Below, piece by piece: positions 44,829 to 53,550 of a DNA stretch of 64,000 nucleotides (position 1 is the stretch's first letter; the number at the start of each line of letters is the position of its first letter). The notes under the pieces were generated by a model, which had not been told where the DNA came from, ran no database searches, and saw only the letters and a program-made list of their open reading frames with translations. The DNA lies in contig NZ_BANX01000002.1 in NCBI RefSeq assembly GCF_000334455.1, positions 124,001 through 188,000 of the forward strand, read 5' to 3'. The DNA is from Gordonia soli NBRC 108243. Its GTDB lineage: Bacteria; Actinomycetota; Actinomycetes; Mycobacteriales; Mycobacteriaceae. A program made the position numbers and the translations under genes.

Positions 44829-46304
44829 TCAGCTGCCGGGCTGGCTCTTGGCCGCCCGCATGGCCTCCAGCTCCGAGAGACGGGATGCGGCCTCCGAGTC
44901 CATGTCCTCCAGCTCGAGACCCTTGGTCTCCCGGACCTTTCGGAGCACGTAGAAGAACGACGCCGCGGCGCAGAAGGCGAAGAACCCGTAGATCCAGCCG
45001 AGCCCGACCAACTTGGTCATCTGCGGGAAGAGCATCGAGATGGTGAAGTTGGCAATCCAGTTGGCCGCGGTGCAGACGCCCAGCGCGACACCGCGGATGC
45101 TGTTGGGGAACATCTCGCCCAACATGACCCACATGACCGGCCCCCACGTCGCCGCGAAGGCGATGACGAAGAGGTTCGCGCCGATCAGGGCGATCACACC
45201 CCATGGATCAGGCAGCGTGATGTCCTCGCCCTCACCGATCTGCTGGGTGAACGCGATACACGCCAGCAGCAGGCCGATGAACATGCCGATCGAACCGGCC
45301 AGCAACAACTTCCGCCTGCCGATGCGGTCGACGAACAGGATGGCGACAAAGGTCATCGCGACGTTGATGACCGCGGTGATCACCGACGTCTTGAACGACT
45401 CACTCGTGCTGAAGCCGACCGACTCCCACAGCGTGGTGGAGTAGTAGAAGATCGCGTTGATGCCGACGAACTGCTGGAACACGGCGAGCCAGATACCCAC
45501 CCACACCAGCGGATGCAGGCCGAAGGACGGTCCGGTGATGTCGCGGATCGACGATCGCGCCTCGCGTTTGACGGTGAGCTTGATCTCCTTGACCCGCTCC
45601 AGCGGGTTCTCCTCGCCGGTGACCTCCTGCAGGATGCGCGCGGCCTCGTCGTCTCGGTTGCGACCGACGAGATAGCGCGGCGACTCCGGGATCGTCAGTG
45701 CCAGCAGGCCGTACACGATCGCGGGCACCACGCCGACCAGGAACATCCACCGCCAGGCCTCCAGCCCCCACCAGAGGTTCTGCTCTGGACCACCGGCAGC
45801 ATCCTGCAGCAGCGTGTCCGACAGCAGCGCCGCGAAGATGCCCAGGGTGATCGCCAGCTGTTGCATCGACGCCAGTGAGCCCCGGTACCGGGCGGGCGCT
45901 ATCTCCGAGATGTAGGCGGGCGCGATCACCGAGGCGATGCCGATGCCGATGCCGCCGAGGACGCGCCAGATCAACAGGTCGGGGATGGTCTGCGTGAAGC
46001 CGGTACCGATCGAGGAGATGATGAAAAGCGCTGAGCCCAAGAGCATCACCCGCTTGCGGCCCCAGACGTCGGCGAGCCGGCCGGCGAACCACGCGCCGAG
46101 TGCACAGCCGAGCAGCGCGATCGCGACTGCGAATCCGGTGAACAGACTGCCCAGCTTGAAGTTGTCCTCGATCGAGTTGACCGCGCCGTTGATGACCGAG
46201 CTGTCGAAACCGAAGAGGAATCCGCCGACCGCGGCGGCCACCGAGACCCCGATGACCTTCGCGGTGTGCTGTTCGGCGACGTCGCGCCGTTGTATGTCAG
46301 ACAT
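44829..46304 (-). CDS. sugar porter family MFS transporter
   Basis: 491-aa, 12-span major facilitator of the XylE/GLUT group. Seen: GFLFGFDSSVINGAVNS, the inner-loop motif GRLADVWGRKRVML, PESPRYLVGR after span 6, and a second DRIGRRKLLLAG. H+-coupled import of a hexose, pentose or polyol is expected; the sugar cannot be told. ATG 46304 (MSDIQRRD) is the start; the longer frame is not homologous. Confidence 0.92.
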   Translation of the reverse strand: MSDIQRRDVAEQHTAKVIGVSVAAAVGGFLFGFDSSVINGAVNSIEDNFKLGSLFTGFAVAIALLGCALGAWFAGRLADVWGRKRVMLLGSALFIISSIGTGFTQTIPDLLIWRVLGGIGIGIASVIAPAYISEIAPARYRGSLASMQQLAITLGIFAALLSDTLLQDAAGGPEQNLWWGLEAWRWMFLVGVVPAIVYGLLALTIPESPRYLVGRNRDDEAARILQEVTGEENPLERVKEIKLTVKREARSSIRDITGPSFGLHPLVWVGIWLAVFQQFVGINAIFYYSTTLWESVGFSTSESFKTSVITAVINVAMTFVAILFVDRIGRRKLLLAGSIGMFIGLLLACIAFTQQIGEGEDITLPDPWGVIALIGANLFVIAFAATWGPVMWVMLGEMFPNSIRGVALGVCTAANWIANFTISMLFPQMTKLVGLGWIYGFFAFCAAASFFYVLRKVRETKGLELEDMDSEAASRLSELEAMRAAKSQPGS

Positions 46305-46544
46305 GTCCGTGACCTCACTGTCCGGTTGCCCTGCGCGCCGGGGGGACGACGCTGAGATCGATCTGGTCGAGCCGTGCCTCAATCTACTCGGCCGGGTGTT
46401 CCCATCCGCGCATATCGGTACACACGTTTCGGTATCGATGTGTCGTCGTCCCGCGCGCCGAGACGGTGCGCCCCACCGGACATCGGGACGCCGCGGGCCC
46501 CACCACCAGGCCCCGGCAACGGCTGGACCGGGACCGGCTGTGGG

Positions 46545-47075
46545 TCAGGCGGTCGCGCGACCCGAGCAGGTCGAGTACTGCGGGTTGACCATCGGAACCC
46601 CGGCGAGGGCACCGACCTTCTGCCGGATGGTGAACGCCACCGGTCCACGACCGGGGTGCAGCACGACCCCCCACGTCAGCGACCGTCCGCGCGTGGGCAC
46701 CAGCACCGACCCGGTCCGGCCGGTGGTGAGGTTCTTCCACTTCACCGTCGTCTCGGACGTGTACTCCAGGGCGCCGGGCTGACGACGGTCGGATCCGATG
46801 AGCGAGATGGCCGGTCCAGGAAGCCCATCGGCGGGGTGCTGGATACCGGTGAACACATCGACCGACACCGGAACCGGCCGATTGGTGGGCCACGGGTCCG
46901 GCACATCACACCGCACCGTCGTCGCGAGTTGGTAGTTGGAGTACTCCGGGACCGCGGTCGCGCCACCGGCAGTGACCGTGGTGACCACGGCGGCGCCGGC
47001 ACAGATCGTCGCCGCGATCGCCCCCTGTCGTCGTCGCCGGGAGATCGGGGCACGTCCGGTGGCTGCGTTCGACAT
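46545..47075 (-). CDS. secreted hypothetical protein
   Basis: 176 aa, family not recognised. A basic n-region (RRRRQG), a hydrophobic core (AIAATICAGAAVVTTVTAG) and cleavage near ATA are consistent with Sec export. The mature part has cysteines at TTVRCDVPD and QYSTCSGRA, probably one disulfide, and beta-strand-like segments. ATG 47075 is 33 bases from the divergent HhH-GPD gene, so promoters overlap. Confidence 0.7.
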   Translation of the reverse strand: MSNAATGRAPISRRRRQGAIAATICAGAAVVTTVTAGGATAVPEYSNYQLATTVRCDVPDPWPTNRPVPVSVDVFTGIQHPADGLPGPAISLIGSDRRQPGALEYTSETTVKWKNLTTGRTGSVLVPTRGRSLTWGVVLHPGRGPVAFTIRQKVGALAGVPMVNPQYSTCSGRATA

Positions 47076-47108
47076 GGGGGCGAGTGTAGGGCTGCCTACT
47101 ATGTCCTC

Positions 47109-47681
47109 ATGGCGAAACTCCAGATTGCCCAGGACGTCGCTGCCGACGAACTGTTGTCCACCGACCCGTTCGCGCTCCTCATCGGGATGCTGCTGGACCA
47201 GCAGTTCCCGATGGAACGTGCGTTCGCCGGCCCGGCGAAGATCCGGGACCGGTTCGGCAGCATGGATCCCGAGGCGATCGCGGCAGCGGAGCCGGAGTCC
47301 TTCGCCGATCTCTGTGCCACTCCCCCGGCGATCCACCGATACGGGCGCTCGATGGCCGGCCGAGTGCAGTCGCTCGCCCAGACCGTGGTCGACGAGTATG
47401 ACGGCGACACCGCGTCGATCTGGACGACGGCCACCTCGGGCAAGCAGCTCTTCGATCGCGTCCGAGCGCTCCCCGGTTTCGGCGACCAGAAGGCCAAGAT
47501 CTTCACCGCGCTGCTGGCCAAGCAACTCGACGTGAAACCCAGCGGATGGACGACGGTCGTCGGCGACTACGGCAAGAAGGGCTTCCGGTCGGTGGCCGAC
47601 GTCCGCGATCCGGAGTCCCTGCAGAAGGTGCGTGACTTCAAGAAAGCGGCCAAGGCGGCAGCAAAAGCCCAGGACGGCTGA
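47109..47681 (+). CDS. HhH-GPD-type base-excision repair protein
   Basis: 190-aa helix-hairpin-helix DNA-repair-family protein (TIGR03252 type). It opens KLQIAQDVAADELLSTDPFA and carries the hairpin LPGFGDQKAKIF; it lacks an Fe-S loop. The aspartate of classical glycosylases is not obvious, so activity and damage type are unknown. A lysine/alanine-rich C-terminus follows. ATG 47109. Confidence 0.87.
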   Translation: MAKLQIAQDVAADELLSTDPFALLIGMLLDQQFPMERAFAGPAKIRDRFGSMDPEAIAAAEPESFADLCATPPAIHRYGRSMAGRVQSLAQTVVDEYDGDTASIWTTATSGKQLFDRVRALPGFGDQKAKIFTALLAKQLDVKPSGWTTVVGDYGKKGFRSVADVRDPESLQKVRDFKKAAKAAAKAQDG

Positions 47682-47755
47682 CATCGTGCCATTCGCCGAT
47701 GGCTGATTTCGCGCGGGTACTCCCGGATGCGTCGACGGTGACCTAGGGTCGAGGC

Positions 47756-48742
47756 ATGAACGCGTCGAAGTCCGTATCGCGCCGCACGACGACCGCTGCC
47801 GAGCACCGGGAGACCGCAGGCGTCATGCGATCTGGCGGCGCCGCGCCAGACGTGGCCGCGGCGGTTCGCGGCGTCGCCGAGGTCCCGGTCCGGATCGGCT
47901 TCGCGATCACCGGCGTGGTGCTCACCGCTGCGGAGTCCGCGGTGACCATCGCCCGGCTGACGGCCACCAGCGTGCAACAGGAGGTCGGCTCGGTGCTCGG
48001 CGTCCCGGGCAGCGAGTTGGGCGCGCGGACCCCGATGGCACTGCTCAACCACCTCGGTGAACTGCTCGGACCCGAGCGGCCGATCGGACGCGCACTCGCG
48101 GTCGGCGGACCGCTCGAACGTCTGCTGAATCCCGACGGAGTGGTGGATCGGCTCACCGCACCGGATGGCTTGCTCGAGAAGCTCACGGCGTCGGGCGGTC
48201 TACTCGACCAGATGACCCAGGAAGACGGGATCCTGGTGCGGTTGACCGCCAAGGACGGACCGCTCGACCGTCTCACGCGTCCGGGCGGAGTGGTCGATCA
48301 GTTCACCGAGAACGAGGGCATCCTGGAGAGGCTGACCTCCGAGGGAGGCATCGTCGACAAGCTCACCTCGCCGGACGGGGTGCTGGAGAAGGTGACCTCG
48401 CCCGGTGGCATCCTCGACCGTCTCGCCGACGACGGCGGCCTCCTCGACCAGTTGGTCGGTGAGGACGGTGCAGTCGAACGCGCCATCGCGCCCGGCGGAC
48501 CGCTGGACCGGATCACCGAGCTGACCGAGGTCATCAGCAAGCTCGCACCGAACCTGCTGACCATGCAGGACACGGTGCACGAGTTGGCCGAGACCGTGGA
48601 TCTGCTGAACCAGAGCGTCGCGCCGCTGGGTGGACTCGCCGACAAGTTGCCCAAGCGGCTCACCCGCACGCCGCGCGGGTCCGGCGGCTCCACCTCCGAC
48701 GACCACCGCGAGACGTCGCGCAACGGGCACTCGTTCGAGTGA
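47756..48742 (+). CDS. decapeptide-repeat protein of unknown function
   Basis: 328 aa. A hydrophobic N-terminal segment (about 42-70, VPVRIGFAITGVVLTAAESA) may associate with the membrane. Residues 117-256 are 14 uninterrupted 10-residue units with consensus (D/G)G(I/V/L)L(D/E)(R/K)LT(A/S)P, for example GGVVDQFTEN, EGILERLTSE and GGIVDKLTSP. Residues 257-300 form an amphipathic helix (LLTMQDTVHELAETVDLLN) and the tail is disordered. A 10-residue period with hydrophobic pairs suggests a solenoid or stacked helical structure. I do not recognise the family. Its stop overlaps the cupin gene (GTGA). Confidence 0.85.
   Translation: MNASKSVSRRTTTAAEHRETAGVMRSGGAAPDVAAAVRGVAEVPVRIGFAITGVVLTAAESAVTIARLTATSVQQEVGSVLGVPGSELGARTPMALLNHLGELLGPERPIGRALAVGGPLERLLNPDGVVDRLTAPDGLLEKLTASGGLLDQMTQEDGILVRLTAKDGPLDRLTRPGGVVDQFTENEGILERLTSEGGIVDKLTSPDGVLEKVTSPGGILDRLADDGGLLDQLVGEDGAVERAIAPGGPLDRITELTEVISKLAPNLLTMQDTVHELAETVDLLNQSVAPLGGLADKLPKRLTRTPRGSGGSTSDDHRETSRNGHSFE
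48104..48523 (+). repeat. 30-bp coding repeat array (14 units)
   Basis: DNA for the decapeptide units; each unit is exactly 30 bp, with no indel across 420 bp. Units differ at synonymous and non-synonymous sites, so the array is old rather than a recent expansion. Confidence 0.88.
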
Positions 48743-49080
48743 GTCGACTCGTCGAGATCTGGACCGACGACGCCGGCGAGAGTCGGTTCACCGAACGTGA
48801 ACTCGAGATCGACCGCCACGCGGTGCGCACCATCCACAGCGCGGTCACCCCCGCCGGTGGCTCACTCGGCTGGCACGATGCGCCGTGCGATCAGTACGTG
48901 GTGACCCTCACCGGGACACTGCGTTTCACCACCCGCCGCGGCGAGCAGTTCGTGCTGTCTCCCGGTGATGTGTTGCTCGCCCGCGACACCACCGGCGGCG
49001 GGCACGAGTGGGAGCTGATCGACGACCAGCCGTGGACACGTCTCTACGTCGAGATCGGCGAGGCCGGATCCGGGTCCTGA
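48739..49080 (+). CDS. small cupin-fold protein
   Basis: 113-aa single cupin domain. Seen: LGWHDAPCDQYVVTLTGTLR and FVLSPGDVLLARDTTGGGHE, with a candidate H-x-x-x-x-x-x-Q/E metal set and a late histidine (GGGHEW). The start is GTG 48739 in a GTGA overlap with the decapeptide-repeat gene. Its 3' end overlaps the convergent acyltransferase gene by 37 bp. Role unknown. Confidence 0.82.
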   Translation: MSRLVEIWTDDAGESRFTERELEIDRHAVRTIHSAVTPAGGSLGWHDAPCDQYVVTLTGTLRFTTRRGEQFVLSPGDVLLARDTTGGGHEWELIDDQPWTRLYVEIGEAGSGS

Positions 49081-50429
49081 GCCGAACCGCCATCCGTCCC
49101 GAGGTCTGTACATCGACGGAGTGCGCGGTCGAGGATCTGCACGTACTCATCCGGATTCGGTAGCACCGCACGCGAGGTGACCACCGAGATGGTGACGGTG
49201 TCGCCAATTCCGTGCACGCCGTGGGTCAGCCCCTGCGCAGGCGACAGGGCCGGGAATCCGGCGGTCGATGTCACCTGCCCGCCGCCCAGCGTCAGGTCGG
49301 CCGGACCGCGGTTCACCGACGACACCACCGTCACCCCGGTGACGCGATCGGGGCGGCGAACCAGGTCGAACCCGCGCAGGTCGCGATGCACCAGTGCGGC
49401 CGGTGTCCACGCTCCTGCGCGCCGCTGTGCCCGACGCAACGGCGAGTCGTCGCGGGCGCGTGCTGCCGCGATCCCGGACGCGATGAGATCCGCACGGCGC
49501 CGGAGATCTGTTGTGTCGATGTGCAGGTCGACCCCCGCGGTGCGGAAGTGATTGCGCGCCCGCGCCGATCCGGGACGGCCGATGGTCAACTCCACCGCCG
49601 ATCGGGTCTGTTCGCCGAGGCCCTCCGTCAACGCGATCGAGATCGCGGTCAGGGCGGCGACGGTCACGGTCGGGAACGCCGACAGCTCTCGCCGGTCCAC
49701 GACCAGGGTCCGGAGCACCCGATCTCGTCCCGGCGGGGTGTTCAACGGACTCGGCGGCACTCCGGCGAACTGCGCCGGCGAGTCACTTCGGGACACCCGA
49801 TACGCACGGAGACCAGATGCCACCATGCCGGCGAGCCGCACCGGCAGCGTCAGGACACCGACGCCTGCCGCGACTGCTCGCGTAGCCGTCGCCGAGGCCC
49901 ACAGGAGACGCTGTCGCGCCGACGGTCTCGACTCCATCTCGCCGGCGCCCTCGGCAGCTTCGGCGAAGAGCTCGCGCGCGATGCGTGCCGTCCGCCGACC
50001 GTCACCCAGCGCGTGCACCACCTGCAGGACGACGACCACGACCTGCTCCGTCCGATCGCGACGGGAGTCGTTCACGGGTCCGATCACGTGCAGTCGCCAC
50101 GCCTCGCGACGCGGATCGAGCTGGTCGGCCTCGAGCCCGGCGACGAGATCGAGACAGTCCTGCCACCGCATCGGTTCGGCGGGGTCGACGACCCGGACCT
50201 GATCGGCGGCAGGGTGTGCACGCACCCAGTACGGACGGTCGAGATCTGCGGGTGTCTCGACGATCCGGAGACAGAGGTCGGGAACCGAGGACGCACACCG
50301 ACGCAAATGCGCGGCGGTCGCCGACACGGGGACATCGGTCGCGACGAACGTGTACAGCAGGAACTGATCGGTCCGCATCCGCTCGGAGATCCAGAACGAC
50401 CGCGCATCGGCGTCGGCCAGACGGTTCAT
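49044..50429 (-). CDS. WS/DGAT-type acyltransferase, modified active site
   Basis: 461-aa member of the wax ester synthase/diacylglycerol acyltransferase family. It begins MNRLADADARSFWISERMR (the family start is RLxxxDxxFL). The active-site motif reads VVHALGDGRRTARI, so the first His of HHxxxDG is Val while the catalytic second His, Asp and Gly remain. PLNTPPGRDRVLRTLVV follows as the second motif. ATG 50429 is chosen. Confidence 0.8.
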   Translation of the reverse strand: MNRLADADARSFWISERMRTDQFLLYTFVATDVPVSATAAHLRRCASSVPDLCLRIVETPADLDRPYWVRAHPAADQVRVVDPAEPMRWQDCLDLVAGLEADQLDPRREAWRLHVIGPVNDSRRDRTEQVVVVVLQVVHALGDGRRTARIARELFAEAAEGAGEMESRPSARQRLLWASATATRAVAAGVGVLTLPVRLAGMVASGLRAYRVSRSDSPAQFAGVPPSPLNTPPGRDRVLRTLVVDRRELSAFPTVTVAALTAISIALTEGLGEQTRSAVELTIGRPGSARARNHFRTAGVDLHIDTTDLRRRADLIASGIAAARARDDSPLRRAQRRAGAWTPAALVHRDLRGFDLVRRPDRVTGVTVVSSVNRGPADLTLGGGQVTSTAGFPALSPAQGLTHGVHGIGDTVTISVVTSRAVLPNPDEYVQILDRALRRCTDLGTDGGSAQDPDPASPIST

Positions 50430-50455
50430 CCGAACCACGCTAGTGCGCCGGGTGG

Positions 50456-50511
50456 TCCAGCAGGCCGGCGGCCGCAGAGATGTTCCAGCAGGCCGGAGGC
50501 CGCAGAGATTG
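50456..50511. repeat. two 28-bp direct repeats with a partial third
   Basis: Units 50456-50483 and 50484-50511 (TCCAGCAGGCCGGMGGCCGC core), with a partial copy after 50512. They sit upstream of the acyltransferase start and downstream of the AmaP-like gene. Confidence 0.7.
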
Positions 50512-50612
50512 CCCAGCAGGTCGCCGAGTACGCCCCCGACGTGCGGACGGGCCCGGGCAATCCTCCCCCGGCTCACCGGGGCCCGTCCGACGCCGACCGA
50601 TCCGAAGACCGG

Positions 50613-51170
50613 TCAGCCTCGTCTCTTCTCCAGGTGCACCAGCGCCTGGACATGTACATCGGAACCGTCGACGGCGGTGCGGATGTCCTCGACCGCGTCG
50701 CCGACCATCGCGGCGATCTCCGGGTAGGAGTGGGTGGGTGGCGCGGTCACCGTGAGTCGGATGATCTTGCGTCCCCGGTCGTCGGTGGCGGTGGCTGCCA
50801 CCCGGTCGAAGATCGTGTTCTTCCGCAGGTCGTCGGCGACCGCGGCGGCGATCAGCTTCGGCGCGATGGTCATCGCGCCGTCACCGTCGCTGCCGTCCAG
50901 CACGAGGTCGGCGACCCGGCCTGGACGGATCCGGGAGACGATCAGTCGCCATCCCCAGAGGGTGGCGATCAGCACGACACCCACCAGGACCGCAGCCCAC
51001 CAATCGGTTTCGACGATCCGCCGGGGCGCGTCCGCGTCGAATCGGTCGATCCACCCGACGACCGGTTCGACGCCGGCACGCCACAGGATCGCACCGATCC
51101 CGACGACGAGCAGCAGGAGTCCGATCAGTCCGACCGAGATTCGGTGCAGTGCAGCAGGCAGACGGTTCAT
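50613..51170 (-). CDS. AmaP-like alkaline-shock membrane anchor
   Basis: 185 aa with two N-terminal membrane spans (ISVGLIGLLLLVVGIGAILW and WWAAVLVGVVLIATLWGWRL). A soluble domain follows with TIAPKLIAAAVADDLRKNTI and ITVTAPPTHSYP-like strands (here RLTVTAPPTHSYPEIA). This is the architecture of AmaP, which in Firmicutes anchors Asp23 to the membrane. Last gene of the Asp23 operon, joined by ATGA to the preceding gene. Confidence 0.8.
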   Translation of the reverse strand: MNRLPAALHRISVGLIGLLLLVVGIGAILWRAGVEPVVGWIDRFDADAPRRIVETDWWAAVLVGVVLIATLWGWRLIVSRIRPGRVADLVLDGSDGDGAMTIAPKLIAAAVADDLRKNTIFDRVAATATDDRGRKIIRLTVTAPPTHSYPEIAAMVGDAVEDIRTAVDGSDVHVQALVHLEKRRG

Positions 51171-51820
51171 CGACGATCACCCCGATCCCGGGCGACAACC
51201 CGGATCTTCACGCGTGGACGACGATCGAGGTCGGCGAGCACTCCGTCGACGATCGATCTCAGGACGTCTGTGTCGACCGCGTCCGGACGTGCGGCGGTCA
51301 CCGTCAGTGCCACGCGGCGTCGCCCGACGACGGTGGTCGCGTGTTCGACTCCCGGTTCGGCGAGCACAGCGGTACTGCACCGGCGCGCGACATCGCCACG
51401 TCGGGTCCACAGGACCTCGTAACCGGCCAGGCTCACATGTGTCCGCCGGCGTGGCCGGAGCGCGCTGAGCACCAAGAGCCCACCGACGAGGACCGATCCG
51501 ATTGCGGCGGCCCACATCCAGTCCCACCACTGCAGTCCGGCGATCTGGACCGCCGTGGTGTGCAGCCATTCCTCTCCATCGACCCATCCGACTCGGACGA
51601 GGAGGTCGCGGACAGCCACCACGGCCAGCCCCAGGAGTGCCAGGCCCACGAACACCCCGGCCACTGCGGCCGACGGGTTCGCCGACGGCGCGTAGACCTT
51701 CTCGTCGTTGGTGTCGGCGGTCTTGCTGATGACCCCGGTCTTGTCGGCGGTCGTCTCTGCGGGTCCGGTGACCGTCTGGGCCTCGTCTCCCTGCGATTCG
51801 TGTGCCTGAGCCGTGGTCAT
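51167..51820 (-). CDS. DUF6286 membrane protein of the Asp23 operon
   Basis: 217 aa with an acidic, disordered N-terminus (1-48), two membrane spans (AAVAGVFVGLALLGLAVVAV and WDWMWAAAIGSVLVGGLLVL) and a C-terminal cytoplasmic domain VEHATTVVGRRRVALTVTAA. It resembles DUF6286 proteins found beside Asp23 genes in actinobacteria. ATGA overlaps on both sides. Function unknown. Confidence 0.75.
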   Translation of the reverse strand: MTTAQAHESQGDEAQTVTGPAETTADKTGVISKTADTNDEKVYAPSANPSAAVAGVFVGLALLGLAVVAVRDLLVRVGWVDGEEWLHTTAVQIAGLQWWDWMWAAAIGSVLVGGLLVLSALRPRRRTHVSLAGYEVLWTRRGDVARRCSTAVLAEPGVEHATTVVGRRRVALTVTAARPDAVDTDVLRSIVDGVLADLDRRPRVKIRVVARDRGDRR

Positions 51821-52320
51821 CGGTCACCTCCGTCGGTGGTCGGCGAGGCCGGGATCTCCACATAGCCCGACGGTGAGCGGTTCCCCCGCCGGGTGGTTTC
51901 CGAGATGAGCTGCGCCACCACCACATCGACACGTCCCGGACGGATCCCGGTGAGACGGGTCAGTTCGTCGGCAACCCGCCGGCGCACCTCGCGACATACA
52001 TCGGTGACCGCGCACGGCCAGTCGAGTGCAACGGTGAGGCCGACCGTCGGCGCAGTCTGCGACATGTCGACCCGCGCCTGGGGATAGTCGGTGCCGACGA
52101 CGGCCCGACCGGGGACCGCGCCACCGAGTACTGACCCCAGTCCGGCCTGGTGGGCCACCACGCCGTCGACGTCCAGTGCCACGCGCGCGGCGATCTTCTC
52201 GCCCACCCGGTTCGCGATGACCACCGCTCCCCGATCGCTGGCGGCGGCCGGCGCTGCCGTGCCGACGCTGCGGGGGTCGATGTCGTCGACACCGCGTTCG
52301 ACGGTGGCCGACTCAGCCAC
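51817..52320 (-). CDS. Asp23/Gls24 family envelope-stress protein (copy 3)
   Basis: 167 aa. The Asp23 fold elements GAVVIANRVGEKIAARVALD, GLTVALDWPCAVTDVCREVR and GRVDVVVAQLI are present. GTG 52320 is chosen: GGAG lies 8 bases upstream, and it overlaps the preceding small membrane gene by 8 bases. A longer frame to 52422 lacks family character. Confidence 0.78.
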   Translation of the reverse strand: MAESATVERGVDDIDPRSVGTAAPAAASDRGAVVIANRVGEKIAARVALDVDGVVAHQAGLGSVLGGAVPGRAVVGTDYPQARVDMSQTAPTVGLTVALDWPCAVTDVCREVRRRVADELTRLTGIRPGRVDVVVAQLISETTRRGNRSPSGYVEIPASPTTDGGDR

Positions 52321-52495
52321 GGTTCCGGCTCCGCAACAGAGCCCCGAGATCGACTGCGCCATCGCGCTGGAGCCCCAGGGCGAGGCCGATCCCGCCGAGG
52401 AGGATCGCCAGCACGAATCCACCGAAGCCTCCGGTGGTCACCGCGATGGCGAGCAGCAGGCCCGCCAGCAGTCCGATGGTTGCGTTGTTGGTCAT
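52313..52495 (-). CDS. small DUF2273-like membrane protein
   Basis: 60 aa, mostly one or two hydrophobic helices (MTNNATIGLLAGLLLAIAVT and LAILLGGIGLALGL) and a basic tail RSRNRG. Size, composition and position between Asp23 genes match DUF2273 proteins. ATG 52495 overlaps the preceding stop (ATGA). Confidence 0.78.
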   Translation of the reverse strand: MTNNATIGLLAGLLLAIAVTTGGFGGFVLAILLGGIGLALGLQRDGAVDLGALLRSRNRG

Positions 52496-52863
52496 GATCG
52501 TTCACCTCGTGAGGTAGGGCTGGTTGCAGGGTTCTGATCGTCGGGGGCCGGCGGCAGCGGCTGCCCGGGGGCGGCGATGTCCTCGACGGTCACCGAGATC
52601 GGGAGGCCCGCGACCGCCGCCGCGGCATCCCGTGCGCGGTCGGCGATGGCCAGCAGGTCCGTCGTCGAGTCGACGACGATGTGGATCTCGCCGTCGGAAT
52701 CGGTGAGCGCGACCCCACTGACCCGACCACCGGGTAGGTAGGTCGCGATCTCACCGAAGACTCCCCCGTGGAGCCCGGCGACGCCGGGCACCGCGAGGAC
52801 GGCATCGGCGATCCGCTGTGCGGCCGAGTCGGCCGAACCCCCGGACGTCGCGGCGTCGTTCAT
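52492..52863 (-). CDS. short Asp23/Gls24-related protein (copy 2)
   Basis: 123 aa. The Asp23-like strand pairs AVLAVPGVAGLHGGVFGEIA, VSGVALTDSDGEIHIVVDS and GLPISVTVEDI are visible; the C-terminal 25 residues are Pro-rich. ATG 52863 (MNDAATSGG) overlaps the preceding stop. A GTG at 52866 is in frame. Confidence 0.75.
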   Translation of the reverse strand: MNDAATSGGSADSAAQRIADAVLAVPGVAGLHGGVFGEIATYLPGGRVSGVALTDSDGEIHIVVDSTTDLLAIADRARDAAAAVAGLPISVTVEDIAAPGQPLPPAPDDQNPATSPTSRGERS

Positions 52864-53366
52864 CACTGCACTCGCGGTGAGTCCGTGCCGGTGGTGTCGT
52901 CCTCGCCGAAGGAGATGTCGTGGACGGTGACGTTGACCTCGGTCACCTCGAGACCGGTCATCTGCTCGATGGCGGCGATGACATTCCGTCGGATCGCCGC
53001 GGCGAGCTGGTGGATGGCGACGCCGTACTCGGCGACTATGCCGATGTCGACGGCGGCCTGCCGTTCGCCGACCTCCACCGAGATGCCCTGGGTGGTGCTG
53101 GTCGAGGTGCCGGGAACGTAGTCGCGGACCCTTCCGACGAGGCGCTCGGCGCTGCCGCCCACATCGTGTACGCCGTCGACCTCACGGGTCGCGATTCCGG
53201 CGATCTTGGCTACGACGGTGTCGGCGATGGAGGTGCGGCCCCGATCGCCGACCAGAGCGTTCTCGTTCTTCGCGAGTGCCAGGCCCTTGTTGGAACCGCT
53301 GGTCGCGGCCGCACCGGTGGTGGTGGTCTCGTCGCCCGCGGTGGTGGAAGCGGCAGTATCGGACAT
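52863..53366 (-). CDS. Asp23/Gls24 family envelope-stress protein (copy 1)
   Basis: 167-aa Asp23 homologue and first gene of the operon. RTSIADTVVAKIAGIATREV, VHDVGG, QAAVDIGIVAEYGVAIHQLA and VTEVNVTVHDISFGEDD are Asp23 signatures. The N-terminus is Thr/Ala-rich. AAGGAG lies 6-7 bases before ATG 53366, deciding the start over ATG at 53387. It faces the sigma-factor gene across 184 bp. Confidence 0.88.
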   Translation of the reverse strand: MSDTAASTTAGDETTTTGAAATSGSNKGLALAKNENALVGDRGRTSIADTVVAKIAGIATREVDGVHDVGGSAERLVGRVRDYVPGTSTSTTQGISVEVGERQAAVDIGIVAEYGVAIHQLAAAIRRNVIAAIEQMTGLEVTEVNVTVHDISFGEDDTTGTDSPRVQ

Positions 53367-53550
53367 CTGAACTCCTTCGTTCGTCATATGCACTGCGTCG
53401 ACGCCGAGGCTGTCGGCGTACCTGGTCGGCGGTCGGTGTCGTCACCGGCATCGCGATCGATGATGGTGATCGTCCATCTCCCTCGGGGCCGTCGAGCTAC
53501 TTCGCGAACAGCGATGGTGTCTTGACGACCCTGTATATGGTTGGTTCGTA

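Noticed and set aside
49212..51422. 736-codon plus-strand frame across the acyltransferase and AmaP genes
   Set aside because: Arg/His/Gln-rich, no domains, and covers two real minus-strand genes plus their intergenic repeats.
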